Positions 44,530-54,345 of a stretch of 64,000 nucleotides of DNA are shown here, one piece after another. A program made the position numbers and the translations under genes. Where the stretch lies: NCBI GenBank assembly GCA_963710715.1, contig CAVQBL010000016.1, positions 434,001 to 498,000 of the forward strand, written 5' to 3'. The notes beneath the pieces are model-generated. The model was not told the origin of the DNA, made no database searches, and saw only the letters and a list, made by a program, of their open reading frames with translations. Positions within the stretch are counted from its first letter, which is position 1; each line of letters starts with the position of its first letter. Source of the stretch: CAVQBL01 sp963710715. Lineage in GTDB: Bacteria; Pseudomonadota; Gammaproteobacteria; DSM-16500.

Positions 44530-45196
44530 CCCCTATCTCCGTCAGCGACACATTTTCCTTATGGCCAATGATAATATGATCCAGAATCTGGATATCAACC
44601 AATGCTAAGGCTTGCTTTAACACTTTGGTGATTTCTTGATCCGCTTCGCTAGGCGCGGGATTCCCGGAAGGATGGTTGTGGGCGAGAATGATTTTTGATG
44701 CGTTATGAGCCAGGGCTCGTTTAACGACTTCTCTAGGGTAGACATTCGCCTCATTAATTGTTCCTTGAAATAATTCTTCGAAACAGATTACCCGATGCAC
44801 TGAATCCAAAAATAAACAGGCAAACACTTCGTGTGAATAGTCTTTTAAACGATAGGCTAAAAACTGCTTTGCTGCGCTACTATTTCTTAATGTTTCTCCA
44901 ATTTGCAGAGGTTCCCCTAGATAACGCTGGCCTAGTTCTAGAGCGGCTTTCAAGAAAGCATATTTCGCTTTGCCTATGCCAGCTTTTTGATAAAGCACAT
45001 GTGGGGTTATTTGCAATAATTGCTTTAAATTGCCGAATTCGACAAGTAATTCACGTGCAAGATCCAGGGCAGTTTTTCCACGTATTCCAGTACGCAAAAT
45101 GATGGCTAAGAGTTCTGAATCTGACAGATGTTTCGCGCCACGGGATAATAATTTTTCTCTAGGTCGGTCTTCTATTGGCCAGTTTGTGATAGTCAT
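44522..45196 (-). CDS. radC: RadC-family JAB-domain protein
   Basis: 224 residues. N-terminal helix-hairpin-helix-like region (RPREKLLSRGAKHLSDSELLA), then the JAB/MPN domain with the conserved metal motif HNHPSGNPAPSEAD and the upstream CLFLDSVHRVI. Despite the historic name its role in repair is not established. The start ATG has GGGAG eight bases before it. The order rpmG-rpmB, radC, coaBC, dut, algC matches Pseudomonas and relatives, with radC and the ribosomal pair separated here by higBA. Confidence 0.95.
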   Translation of the reverse strand: MTITNWPIEDRPREKLLSRGAKHLSDSELLAIILRTGIRGKTALDLARELLVEFGNLKQLLQITPHVLYQKAGIGKAKYAFLKAALELGQRYLGEPLQIGETLRNSSAAKQFLAYRLKDYSHEVFACLFLDSVHRVICFEELFQGTINEANVYPREVVKRALAHNASKIILAHNHPSGNPAPSEADQEITKVLKQALALVDIQILDHIIIGHKENVSLTEIGVI

Positions 45197-45248
45197 TGTG
45201 TAGCTCCCTGTTATAATAAGAGTCTGTTTACATTTCTACGGACCCTAA

Positions 45249-46445
45249 ATGGAACAATTATTGAAAAATAAACACATCGTACTTGGAGTGACAGGCGGGA
45301 TTGCAGCTTATAAAAGCGCTGATCTGGTGCGGCGTTTGCGAGAAGTGGGGGCTGACGTGCGTGTTGTCATGACTGAAAACGCGACGCAGTTTATTACTCC
45401 GCTGACCATGCAAGCTGTTTCGGGAAATCCAGTGCATGAAGATTTATTCGATTTAAAAGCAGAAGCAGCGATGGGACATATCGAGCTCGCGCGCTGGGCA
45501 GATGTGATTTTAATTGCGCCAGCGAGTGCTGATTGTATGGCGCGATTAGCGCATGGCGAGGCGAATGATTTATTAACAACATTGTGCCTTGCAACCACTG
45601 CTCCAATCGCATTAGCGCCGGCAATGAATCAAGGCATGTGGAAGAATACGCATACTCAAGAAAATCTGCAAGTACTGCAAAAAAAGAAAGTACATATTTT
45701 TGGTCCGGGTGAAGGCAATCAAGCTTGCGGTGATACGGGGCCGGGTCGTATGCTGGAACCGCTAGAATTAGTTGCGCGTGTAACGGAAATATTTGCTACT
45801 GGCAGTCTAGCAGGTAAACAAGTATTGATTACCGCGGGGCCGACGCGAGAAGCCATTGATCCCGTGCGTTATATCAGTAATGCGAGCTCTGGCAAAATGG
45901 GTTATGCATTAGCTCAAGCAGCATTTGAAGCAGGCGCCAGTGTGATTTTAATTAGTGGCCCTGTCAATTTGCCCAAGCCATCACGTGTTCAATCTATTGA
46001 TGTAATTAGCGCACAAGAAATGCGGGATGCAGTGATGGCGCACATTAAAGATTGCGATATCTTTTTGAGTGTTGCAGCTGTAGCGGATTATCATTGCAAA
46101 ACCATTGCCCCACAAAAAATTGCTAAAACTGCCGCAGAGTCGTTGACTTTAACATTGGAACGTAATCCCGATATTTTGGCAGAAGTCGCGCAATTAAAAC
46201 CACGACCTTATATTATTGGTTTTGCAGCGGAAACAGAAAATGTAATAGAAAATGCCAAAAACAAGCGCGTTAAGAAAAAATTAGATATGATTATTGCAAA
46301 TCTTGTAGGTGAAGGAGTAGGCATTGATAGTGATGAAAACGCTGTCACCGTTTTATGGTGTGATCAGCAAAAAGAATTTGCTACCATGTCAAAACAAAAA
46401 TTAGCACGGGAATTGATTGCGTTAATAGCGTTGGAAAAAACATGA
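45249..46445 (+). CDS. coaBC: Bifunctional phosphopantothenoylcysteine decarboxylase/synthase
   Basis: Two consecutive steps of coenzyme A synthesis in one 398-residue protein. The N-terminal CoaC flavoprotein decarboxylase (about 1-185) has LGVTGGIAAYKSADLVRRL, the active-site His region GHIELARWADVILIAPAS and the PAMNQGMW motif. The C-terminal CoaB synthase has ITAGPTREAIDPVRYISN, SSGKMGYALA and AVADY. Full length. Transcribed away from radC. Confidence 0.96.
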   Translation: MEQLLKNKHIVLGVTGGIAAYKSADLVRRLREVGADVRVVMTENATQFITPLTMQAVSGNPVHEDLFDLKAEAAMGHIELARWADVILIAPASADCMARLAHGEANDLLTTLCLATTAPIALAPAMNQGMWKNTHTQENLQVLQKKKVHIFGPGEGNQACGDTGPGRMLEPLELVARVTEIFATGSLAGKQVLITAGPTREAIDPVRYISNASSGKMGYALAQAAFEAGASVILISGPVNLPKPSRVQSIDVISAQEMRDAVMAHIKDCDIFLSVAAVADYHCKTIAPQKIAKTAAESLTLTLERNPDILAEVAQLKPRPYIIGFAAETENVIENAKNKRVKKKLDMIIANLVGEGVGIDSDENAVTVLWCDQQKEFATMSKQKLARELIALIALEKT

Positions 46446-46527
46446 CTCCTTATGCATATTATGATTGAAAATACGAAACGAAAATGATCCTAATCAAAGA
46501 CGATCATGATTATTAGAGAATGAATTA

Positions 46528-46786
46528 TTAATGCTTCTGTTGGATTTCTTCAAGCTTCGCTAAAGGCAATCCTGTTACTCTCTGAATAAAAGCCATCTCT
46601 ACTTTCTCGGACAATAGGCGTTTCGCAATTTGAATTTTGCCTTTGATTATACCTTCCATGATACCTTCGTTTTTGCCTTGGGCCGCGCTCTTAATTGTTC
46701 CCCAAGAGTCATAATTTCCTCTCCTGTTTCTGGTGAAATTTCTGTATTAATTAACTCAAAAAACTCCTTTTTTATCGAATATAGTT
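46528..46786 (-). pseudogene. Rpn/PD-(D/E)XK nuclease-family C-terminal remnant
   Basis: Reading the minus strand from about 46786, one frame gives KKEFFELINTEISPETGEEI, then a shift near 46690-46710 leads to QGKNEGIMEGIIKGKIQIAK and RLLSEKVEMAFIQRVTGLPL ending EEIQQKH and stop. The Gly/Lys/Glu-rich repeat followed by a VTGL helix is the typical C-terminus of recombination-promoting (Rpn) nucleases. No catalytic part remains. The rest of the 500-bp gap between coaBC and dut (46446-46527 and 46787-46946) shows no gene I can support. Confidence 0.65.
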
Positions 46787-46946
46787 GATTTCACAGCCCG
46801 CATTTAAGGGGTTAATTTAGGGGTCTAAATTAGCAAGGGTAAATGCGAGTATAGGGATATGAAGCAGCGAGGAACATTTGCGGGAATAAAAGAATTAGAA
46901 TATTATTTAGCCAGAATCTTTTAACCTATATCTTGAGGTAAACAAT

Positions 46947-47456
46947 ATGACTTACAATGAAGTTTTAGATCATCAAGAAAAAACAACATTAAAAAATACC
47001 ACCGCCACCATCCAATTAAAAATCTTAGACCCACGTCTAGGAACTACTTTCCCATTACCACGATATGAAACACAAGATTCCGCAGGATTAGATTTACGTG
47101 CCTGTGTGAATGCTTCATTGACACTTGTACCGGGAGAAACCCAACTGATTCCAACAGGCATGTCAATCTATATCGGCAATCCCAATTTAGCTGCAGTGAT
47201 TTTGCCGCGCTCAGGGTTAGGGCATAAACATGGTATTGTTCTGGGCAACTTAGTAGGTTTAATTGATGCGGATTACCAAGGGCCACTCATGGTTTCTTGC
47301 TGGAATAGAGGGCAAAACCCATATACCATAGAGCCCGGTGATCGTCTTGCCCAATTGGTTTTTTTACCCATCGTGCGTACGCACTTTGAAATCGTAACAG
47401 AATTTAAAGAAACGTCTCGCGGCACAGGCGGTTTTGGATCTTCAGGGAAAAAATAG
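46947..47456 (+). CDS. dut: dUTP diphosphatase
   Basis: Hydrolyses dUTP to dUMP, keeping uracil out of DNA and feeding dTMP synthesis. It is 169 residues with the five trimeric-dUTPase motifs visible: AGLDLRA, PRSGLGHKHGIVL, GNLVGLIDADYQG, NRGQNPYTIEPGDRLAQLVF and the C-terminal RGTGGFGSSG. About 18 residues at the N-terminus are extra relative to common dUTPases; a later start is possible, but GAGG lies eight bases before ATG 46947. algC starts six bases after the stop. Confidence 0.95.
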   Translation: MTYNEVLDHQEKTTLKNTTATIQLKILDPRLGTTFPLPRYETQDSAGLDLRACVNASLTLVPGETQLIPTGMSIYIGNPNLAAVILPRSGLGHKHGIVLGNLVGLIDADYQGPLMVSCWNRGQNPYTIEPGDRLAQLVFLPIVRTHFEIVTEFKETSRGTGGFGSSGKK

Positions 47457-47462
47457 GTTTTT

Positions 47463-48859
47463 ATGCAAAAAGAACATGCTGTCACAATTGATCCTTCGAT
47501 TTTTCGAGCGTATGACATACGCGGTATTGTAGGAAAAGGTTTAACCCCAGAAAGTATTCGCTTACTTGGCAAAGCGATAGGCTCACTTGCCATTGAAAAA
47601 GGTGAAAAATGTATTGCTGTTGCTCGTGATGGTCGTTTATCAGGTCCCTGCTTTATCTAAAGCATTAATGGCAGGAATATTAGCTACAGGCTGCGATGTC
47701 ATTGATATTGGTATGGTACCAACGCCATTGCTGTACTATGCTGCCGCAGTGCTTGAAACCAAATCCGGCGTGATGTTAACCGGCAGCCATAATCCACCTG
47801 AATATAATGGTTTGAAAATGGTTTTATTAGGGGAAACGCTGACTGAACATGCTATTCAAGGATTACATACACGTATTACAAAAAATTCATTTACTCGAGG
47901 TGAAGGTGAAGTCAGTCAATTAGAAGTTATTGGACGCTATATTAATCATGTTACTCGAGATACAAAATTAGCGCGACCACTTAAAATCGTTGTCGATTGC
48001 GGAAATAGTGTTCCAGGCATAGTGGCGCCCGGCTCTTTATCGTGAAATGGGTTGCGAAGTGCATGAATTATTTTGTGATGTGGATGGTAACTTTCCGAAT
48101 CATCATCCGGATCCCACGCAATTAGAAAATCTTCAAGATTTAATAAAAAAAGTTCGCGAAACGAAAGCAGACATTGGACTTGCATTTGATGGTGACGGTG
48201 ATCGTCTCGGTGTGGTGACTTCTCAAGGTAAAATAATTATGGCAGATCGATTGCTTATGTTATTTGCTAAAGCAGTCTTAGCCAAAAATCCCGGTGCAAA
48301 AATTATTTATGATGTGAAATGTACGCATCATTTAGCGACATTAGTTAAGCAATTAGGTGGTGAACCCATTATGTGGAAAACCGGGCATTCATTAATTAAA
48401 TCTAAACTCGCTGAAACGCGCGCAGCACTCGCGGGTGAAATGAGTGGGCATATTTTCTTTAAAGATCGATGGTATGGATTTGATGATGCGTTATATTCAG
48501 GCGCACGCTTACTTGAAATTTTGGCCGCAAGCGATAAAGACGGTGATGCTCTTTTCAATGAGATTCCCGATAGCGTCAACACACCCGAATTAAAAATTAA
48601 TGTTTCTGAACATGAAAAATTTTCGTTAATGAAAAAATTAATCGATAAAGCAAATTTTAATACAGCGCAAGATATTATTACGATAGATGGTTTGCGCGTG
48701 AATTTTGCCGAAGGATGGGGGTTGGTTCGCCCATCCAATACGACGCCTTGCTTGGTCTTGCGTTTTGAAGCGGAAAATGTTGCGGGATTAACGCAGATAC
48801 AGCAACGCTTTCGTGAATTGTTATTGACCGTTAAACCCGATTTGGTGTTGCCGTTTTGA
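47463..48859 (+). pseudogene. algC: Phosphomannomutase/phosphoglucomutase, interrupted by two frameshifts
   Basis: Three frames join into one alpha-D-phosphohexomutase of about 465 residues. Frame one starts DPSIFRAYDIRGIVGKG and reaches ARDGRLSG. One extra C in CCC (47646-47648) shifts the frame; the continuation is PALSKALMAGILATGCD with the catalytic serine loop MLTGSHNPPEYNG and VVDCGNSVPG. A second extra C in CCC (48028-48030) shifts again; the continuation is ALYREMGCEV and the metal loop GLAFDGDGDRLGVV, sugar-binding GEMSGH and phosphate-binding RPSNTTP. Removing one base at each site gives a complete enzyme. It normally supplies sugar phosphates for LPS and other polysaccharides. Position after dut matches Pseudomonas algC. 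Confidence 0.85.
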
Positions 48860-50072
48860 TGCACTACGATATTGTCATAGTCGGTGGTGGTATCGTTGGT
48901 TTAACAGCAGCACTGAGTCTCGCGCAAAATAACCCAAAATTAAAAATTGCCATTTTCGAAAACAAAAATCGACACCTCCTCTCTGGCAAAAAGAAAAATA
49001 CGATCATCGTGTCAGTGCCATTTCTCTCGCAGCAAAAAATATTTTGCACCGCTTGGCAGTATGGGATTCTATCCAGCGCATAAGTCCATACCAAAAAATG
49101 CACGTGTGGGATGCAGAAGGCCGTGGTGAAATTCATTTTGATAGTCGTGATGTGAGTGAGCCTGTGCTTGGATATATTATTGAAGATAATGCCCTGCGCT
49201 CAAGTTTATTTACAAAATTATCAGAGTATTCCAATATTGATTTTATTTCTCCAATTCAATTAACTGTATTGCAACAAAAACCAGAACATATTGAATTAGT
49301 AACGAAAGATCAAAAAAGTTTTTCTGCTAAATTATTAATTGCAGCAGATGGTGCAAATTCGTGGGTGCGTGAAGAAGTAAAAATTGCATTAAAAACCTGG
49401 GACTATGAGCACACCGCCATTGTTACCACGGTGCAAACCGAAAAACCGCATCAACAAACCGCATGGCAACGATTTTTACCTACGGGCCCTCTCGCATTTT
49501 TACCGTTGACAGACACGCAAACTTGTTCCATTGTATGGTCAGCAACACCCGACTATGCAAAAGAATTATTAGCTTATGATGACGCAGCATTTTGTTCTGC
49601 ATTGACTACCGCATTCGCTGAAAAATTAGGACACGTTATTTCAGTTGCAACGCGTCATCATTTCCACTTACATATGCGACATGCAAAAAATTATGTTTTA
49701 CCACGCTTAGCATTAATTGGTGACGCGGCGCATACTATCCATCCTCTCGCGGGTCAGGGGGTGAATTTAGGCATGTTAGATGCGATTTGTTTAGCGGAAA
49801 TAGTGACTCAAGCACATAAAAAATCTCGTGATTTTGCTAGTTTTGCTACCTTACGGCAATACGAACGCTGGCGTAAAAGCGATAATTTAGTTATGCTAGG
49901 CGTCGTTGAAGGATTAAAAGCATTATTTGCAAGTGATAAAACAATAATAAAATCTCTGCGGAATCTGGGCCTGAATATTACCAATCAAGCACCATTCATC
50001 AAGAATGTCATAGTAAATTATGCATTAGGGAAACGGAAAAATATGCCTGGCACGGCGTTCCCAGCCTACTAA
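48859..50072 (+). pseudogene. UbiH/VisC-family FAD monooxygenase, one frameshift
   Basis: Flavin hydroxylase of the ubiquinone-biosynthesis type, about 404 residues when repaired. It opens DIVIVGGGIVGLTAALSLAQ (FAD motif). At a five-A run (48964-48968) one A is missing; adding it gives ...ENKKSTPPLWQKEKYDHRVSAIS..., leading smoothly into RLAVWDSIQRISPYQKMHVW. Downstream are the DG motif (IAADGANSWVRE) and the second FAD motif GDAAHTIHPLAGQGVNLGM. ATG 48859 overlaps the algC stop by one base. An internal ATG at 49044 opens a 342-residue frame that lacks the FAD-binding N-terminus. Confidence 0.82.
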
Positions 50073-50109
50073 TACATAAATTTTAATATACTAAGGGAAG
50101 GGAAAAGCT

Positions 50110-51780
50110 GTGCACTCATCCATACAAAAACAAGAACTAAATTCTGATGCAGAACTAGACGTTAATAAATTTATAGATGACCCACTACCTGATAAGGTAT
50201 CTAGTCTTTTTAATGAAGACCAGACCTATCAGTATGATTTACAACGAGATGCCTTGGGTGAGTATTTTTTAAAACTATTAAATTCTAAAAAAACTGATTT
50301 TTCAATAATTGTTGCATTTCAGAAAGCTGTCCAGAGCAAAATTGAAGCTCTTAAAGAACTTAAACAAAATAATATCCCAGAAAAAAATTTAGATATCATA
50401 TTGGACAAATTCGTTTGGATTGTTGAAGCTGTTAGGGTTGTTATACTTACCTATATATCGGAAAAAAATGCAGATCTTGTTAAATTTTTCGATGTGCTCT
50501 GTGGATTTGGACTATCTCTTCTAAATAAATATGGAGAGGGTGCTAAGAAAGATAAAAACCTGAATAAAAATCTAAATAGAGTATTGCCTTTGCTAAAACA
50601 ATTTTGTGCTGATGATGCGAAATTTAAAGACACGATAGAAAAAGAAATATCAAAAGGTGATAGCAACCTTCTTAAAGCGATGGAAGGTGCTATTACTCAT
50701 TATGTAGTAGAACAGAACGTACCTTCGCCGGCAAATGTTTTTAATATCTATTATCCAAACCCAGAGAAACAAAGCGATGATAGAAATGGCAAGCTTGCAC
50801 TCATTGAGATTATGAGGAAGATAAATGCCGAGGATAAAAAAAGTGTAGTCCTAAATCAGTCTCCTGCAGTAGCCAAGTTTTTTAATATTGTTCAGAAGAT
50901 TGTTGATACTCCTAACGATTACAAATTACCTCAAGAACAAAATTATCTTTCTAGTTGTTTAATAGTATGTAAACTCATTACTCAATTTAGTAATGGCTGT
51001 CAAAAATCCAGATCAGAAGAAGCTGGTAGCGCAATAATGGCATGGGTTTGGAAGCAAATGGAAAATGACTGGGAAAATATCTCTGTTAAAGATCCTATAT
51101 CTTTGCTTATACAGTTTATAGCCGTTTTAGTAGCGGCTAAAGATCAACTGATCCAATGCGCATCACTTTTTCTACGAGATATTTCCGAAGCTCTAGACAA
51201 TCTTCCTAAATTTTGTACGATACAATTTAACGGAGGTTTTTCTACGTCGTTATTATGTGAGTTACGCGAAGCTCCACCAAGCAAGACTCTTTTGCAACTT
51301 GATAATCAACCTAAACCTCGTGAACCAAATGGTTCTCTTTCTATTGTTATTCGACCAGAAGCGATTTCTGTTCCAGTAGTTAGCTGTCAGCCTGTAGCTA
51401 CTGATGATAAAGAAGATCCTATTCCTTGCAGAGGTCCAACTCCTTTTACACCCAAGTCATACTATCCAAGAACTGGAGACTCATCTACCGGATTATGGAA
51501 GAGTAGATCTGAAAAGGGATCTAATGATTCAATCGCCGTAGCAGCAATTGCGGCCCTGAGAGCTGGTTCTAGGCGCGATTCAGTAATGTCAGTCTCTACT
51601 AATGCTGTAATTTCCAGACGCAGTTCAGTGGCATCAGAGACGCCACTTGTTGTTGAAACACTGCCGCGGCCATTCTTTAGTGGGCAGGAAACGGTAATTC
51701 TGAGGAAAGGTAGTGTTGAAAGTCTCAGAAAACAATTTGAACTACTATCATCGCCACCAACACCAACAGCAAAGCGATGA
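50110..51780 (+). CDS. Unrecognised effector-like protein with RRxS-rich tail (paralogue of the next gene)
   Basis: 556 residues, family unknown. The first 400 are predicted helical and polar without signal peptide or membrane segment. The conserved blocks shared with the next protein include DKFVWIVEAV, PLLKQFCADD, AITHYVVEQNVPSPANVF, QNYLSSCLIVCKLI and IIMAWVWKQMENDW. From about 405 it becomes disordered, Ser/Arg/Pro-rich, with SRRDSVMSVS, SRRSSVASE and LRKGSVESL, and ends SPPTPTAKR. The start is GTG 50110 after AAGGGAAGGG. It begins a run of seven unfamiliar genes. A role as a host-delivered effector is suggested by domain style only. Confidence 0.6.
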   Translation: MHSSIQKQELNSDAELDVNKFIDDPLPDKVSSLFNEDQTYQYDLQRDALGEYFLKLLNSKKTDFSIIVAFQKAVQSKIEALKELKQNNIPEKNLDIILDKFVWIVEAVRVVILTYISEKNADLVKFFDVLCGFGLSLLNKYGEGAKKDKNLNKNLNRVLPLLKQFCADDAKFKDTIEKEISKGDSNLLKAMEGAITHYVVEQNVPSPANVFNIYYPNPEKQSDDRNGKLALIEIMRKINAEDKKSVVLNQSPAVAKFFNIVQKIVDTPNDYKLPQEQNYLSSCLIVCKLITQFSNGCQKSRSEEAGSAIMAWVWKQMENDWENISVKDPISLLIQFIAVLVAAKDQLIQCASLFLRDISEALDNLPKFCTIQFNGGFSTSLLCELREAPPSKTLLQLDNQPKPREPNGSLSIVIRPEAISVPVVSCQPVATDDKEDPIPCRGPTPFTPKSYYPRTGDSSTGLWKSRSEKGSNDSIAVAAIAALRAGSRRDSVMSVSTNAVISRRSSVASETPLVVETLPRPFFSGQETVILRKGSVESLRKQFELLSSPPTPTAKR

Positions 51781-51892
51781 TGTTGATTTGCAGCTTACAA
51801 TCTACTTTGTGACAATATGAATGCTGGTGTAAGAATGAAATTAATGAGGAAAAATCGAATAATATAATCTAATACTAACAGGAGAAAAAACT

Positions 51893-54043
51893 GTGAAATC
51901 CGCTACCTCTACTGATGAAAAACCAGATTGGTCAACAGCAATAGCAGACGCTGCAAATTTTGCAGATGCACCGCTGCCAAGAATTATAGAGAAATTTTTA
52001 AATGAAAATCAAACCGTTGATAGTGATGAAAATCAAACCTTTAATAATTATAAAATGCATGGAGCAGAATTGCAAAATTGTTTTGATATCTTAAAAGGGT
52101 ATCTTGAGCGTCAGGCAACTGTTCATTCAGTGAAACTCTACGTTGATTTGGTGAATGTTATCAAGAATAAAATCAAAGAGTGTTTGCTAAATACGTTAAC
52201 TGGCTCAGAGGTTATTACTTTAGATGAACGCAAAGCTTTAGCTAACCTCAAATATGTTGATTTTCAGCAGGCTAAAATCAAAAATCTTAATAAGCTATCA
52301 GCAAAAGACTTAAATAATCTATTAAACGAACTTGAATGGATTGTTAAAGTGACTGATGCTGCTATAGCTACTTTTATTTCGGGTAAGATTCAAGATGCAA
52401 ATCTTATCAATCTTTTCAATAGGCACTATAAATTTGAACAATTTCTTCGAAATAAATGTCAAAAAGATGATGCTACTTCATCTAAGCTAAATAAAATATT
52501 GCTTTTGTTAAGGCAATTTTGTGTTGGGGATAATGAATTTGAAAATATTGTGAGAGATGTTGTTGAGAAGCGGCAGAATAACAAAAAAGAAAAAGCGCTT
52601 CTTACTGTGGAAGAGAGTGAGAAGCTTTTTCAAGCAATTAATGATGCTATTACTCATTACGTTGTAGACGAATCTGTATCATCGCCGAGTGTTGTTTTCG
52701 GTGCGTATTATAAAAACGACGATAAAACACAAAATAATGCTAGAGATGGTAAGGCGCGCTTAATTGAATTTATGGGAGAGGAAAAAATCGAGAAGGAAAA
52801 TAAAGAAAATAAAAATCAGTATATAGCTTCGGGTGTGAACCTGTTTTTTAATATTATTCAGAGTATTAAGCAGTCTCCCAAAAAATATATCACAGCACAG
52901 GAACAGAATTATCTTTCTAGCTGTTTAATTTTATGCAACCTTATTATTAATATTAATACGAACTATAGAGTTAACATTTCTAAGATTGAAAAAGGCGACG
53001 ACACTGGTAAGATAATAATGGCATGGGTTTGGTGGCAAATGGAAGATGAGTGGAGAAAATTCTCTATTGATTCTTTATTTGTACTCCAAAAGCTAGCAGC
53101 TGTTTTAGTAGCGGCTAAAAATGAGCTGCACGCGTACAATGAATCTTTTGAAAACCATATTAATCGTGCTCTAAATGAATTTCCTAAATTTCGCACAGTA
53201 CATCCTGGCGTGTCTCTTTGTGCTGAATTGTTGGATGTGATACTGGAGGGGGGGAAAACTATTTTGCAACGTACTCCTACTCCTCGTAGAGATTCTACTT
53301 CTATTGTTGTTACATATCCTACTGCAAGAGCTGTTGGGTCCACTCAAACTTCAAGATCTACTAATTCATCAATACGACGATTCGTAGAAAGTAGATTTGC
53401 AGCAGGAACAGCTGCCTCAACTGTGTCTGCTAAGTCTGCTAGATCTACCAAATCCGCTAAATCCACTCGAACAATTGATTCAGTATTAAGAAATGCAATA
53501 GATGCAGAAATCGCAGCGGCTGGGGCTGGAATCACTAGACCAAGTTCAGTGGCATCGGATTCTACGAGTGTGCCTCTGGACTTTAAGCGTGAAACAACTC
53601 CGCCACTCTCTCGGCTTGGGGGACCTATTGCTGATGCTGCGGCTAAAGAAGCAGTTTTGAGGCGCGGTAGTGCTTCGTCTTTAGCTTCAGATGGATTACT
53701 GAGTTCTAGGAGGGAATACGTTATTAATAAGACTCCGACACCATCTCCATATGGACATAAAGCTAATTCAGGTACAACAGCTTTGAGTCGCAGGGATAGT
53801 AATGCGTCTTCAGCATCAGCTTCTACAAATGGATTCTTGAAGAAGAGCCATAGTCGTAAAGCCACCGCTCCGGCTCCCACCCAACCATCTGGACTTGAAT
53901 CTGTCGCTGTTGATGTAACTGCAGAAGCTTCAAGGCGTAACAGTAGTGCTTCGGTGTCGGGTCGTGTTGCTGCTCTCAAAAAAAATTATGAACAAGATCC
54001 AAAAGAAAAAGGAAAACAAAAACATAGAAAGCATAGTTTTTGA
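51893..54043 (+). CDS. Unrecognised effector-like protein with long RRxS-rich disordered tail
   Basis: 716 residues, paralogue of the preceding protein. Shared blocks in the same order are NELEWIVKVTDAAI, LLLLRQFCVGDNEF, AITHYVVDESVSSPSVVF, QNYLSSCLILCNLI and IIMAWVWWQMEDEW. The tail from about residue 460 is longer (about 250 residues), made of Ser/Thr/Ala/Arg sequence with PRRDSTS, LRRGSASS, SRRDSNASSAS and SRRNSSASVS. A stretch SAKSARSTKSAKST is a small repeat. It ends in a basic cluster. The start is GTG with AGGAGAAA before it. No signal peptide or membrane segment. A terminator follows. The pair arose by tandem duplication followed by divergence. Confidence 0.6.
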   Translation: MKSATSTDEKPDWSTAIADAANFADAPLPRIIEKFLNENQTVDSDENQTFNNYKMHGAELQNCFDILKGYLERQATVHSVKLYVDLVNVIKNKIKECLLNTLTGSEVITLDERKALANLKYVDFQQAKIKNLNKLSAKDLNNLLNELEWIVKVTDAAIATFISGKIQDANLINLFNRHYKFEQFLRNKCQKDDATSSKLNKILLLLRQFCVGDNEFENIVRDVVEKRQNNKKEKALLTVEESEKLFQAINDAITHYVVDESVSSPSVVFGAYYKNDDKTQNNARDGKARLIEFMGEEKIEKENKENKNQYIASGVNLFFNIIQSIKQSPKKYITAQEQNYLSSCLILCNLIININTNYRVNISKIEKGDDTGKIIMAWVWWQMEDEWRKFSIDSLFVLQKLAAVLVAAKNELHAYNESFENHINRALNEFPKFRTVHPGVSLCAELLDVILEGGKTILQRTPTPRRDSTSIVVTYPTARAVGSTQTSRSTNSSIRRFVESRFAAGTAASTVSAKSARSTKSAKSTRTIDSVLRNAIDAEIAAAGAGITRPSSVASDSTSVPLDFKRETTPPLSRLGGPIADAAAKEAVLRRGSASSLASDGLLSSRREYVINKTPTPSPYGHKANSGTTALSRRDSNASSASASTNGFLKKSHSRKATAPAPTQPSGLESVAVDVTAEASRRNSSASVSGRVAALKKNYEQDPKEKGKQKHRKHSF

Positions 54044-54065
54044 TTTTACAGCCCGCGTCTATTGT

Positions 54066-54094
54066 CCCCAGCCAAAATCACGCTGGGGCTTTTC
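54066..54094 (+). terminator. Intrinsic terminator after the RRxS pair
   Basis: CCCCAGC (54066-54072) pairs with GCTGGGG (54082-54088) around a 9-nt loop, followed by CTTTTCC. It lies 23 bases after the stop. The rest of the 302-bp gap to 54345 is very AT-rich and probably holds the next promoter; no gene is visible. Confidence 0.7.
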
Positions 54095-54345
54095 CTCCCA
54101 AATTCCGCTCCACGTTTGTTTCAGTTTCCACCTCACATAACTTAAAGTTAATGTTTCCTTAATTAAATTTTTATACAATACTATGGATTAAGAAAATTAA
54201 ATGAACAATAAAAACCCACAATGTGAATTAAATTATTAAAAAATAATAAAAAAATCAATATATTGCAGATATTTTTAGCATAAATCATAAACAAAAAAGA
54301 CATAAATAGTCTATATTTTATATAACGAAACACGAGGAGAAAACT

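Noticed and set aside
47587..48045. A separate 152-residue gene between dut and the phosphohexomutase
   Set aside because: It is the middle segment of algC after a one-base shift; its catalytic serine loop belongs to that enzyme.
49044..50072. A stand-alone 342-residue FAD hydroxylase starting at 49044
   Set aside because: The FAD-binding N-terminus is present just upstream in another frame, so this is the remainder of a frameshifted gene.
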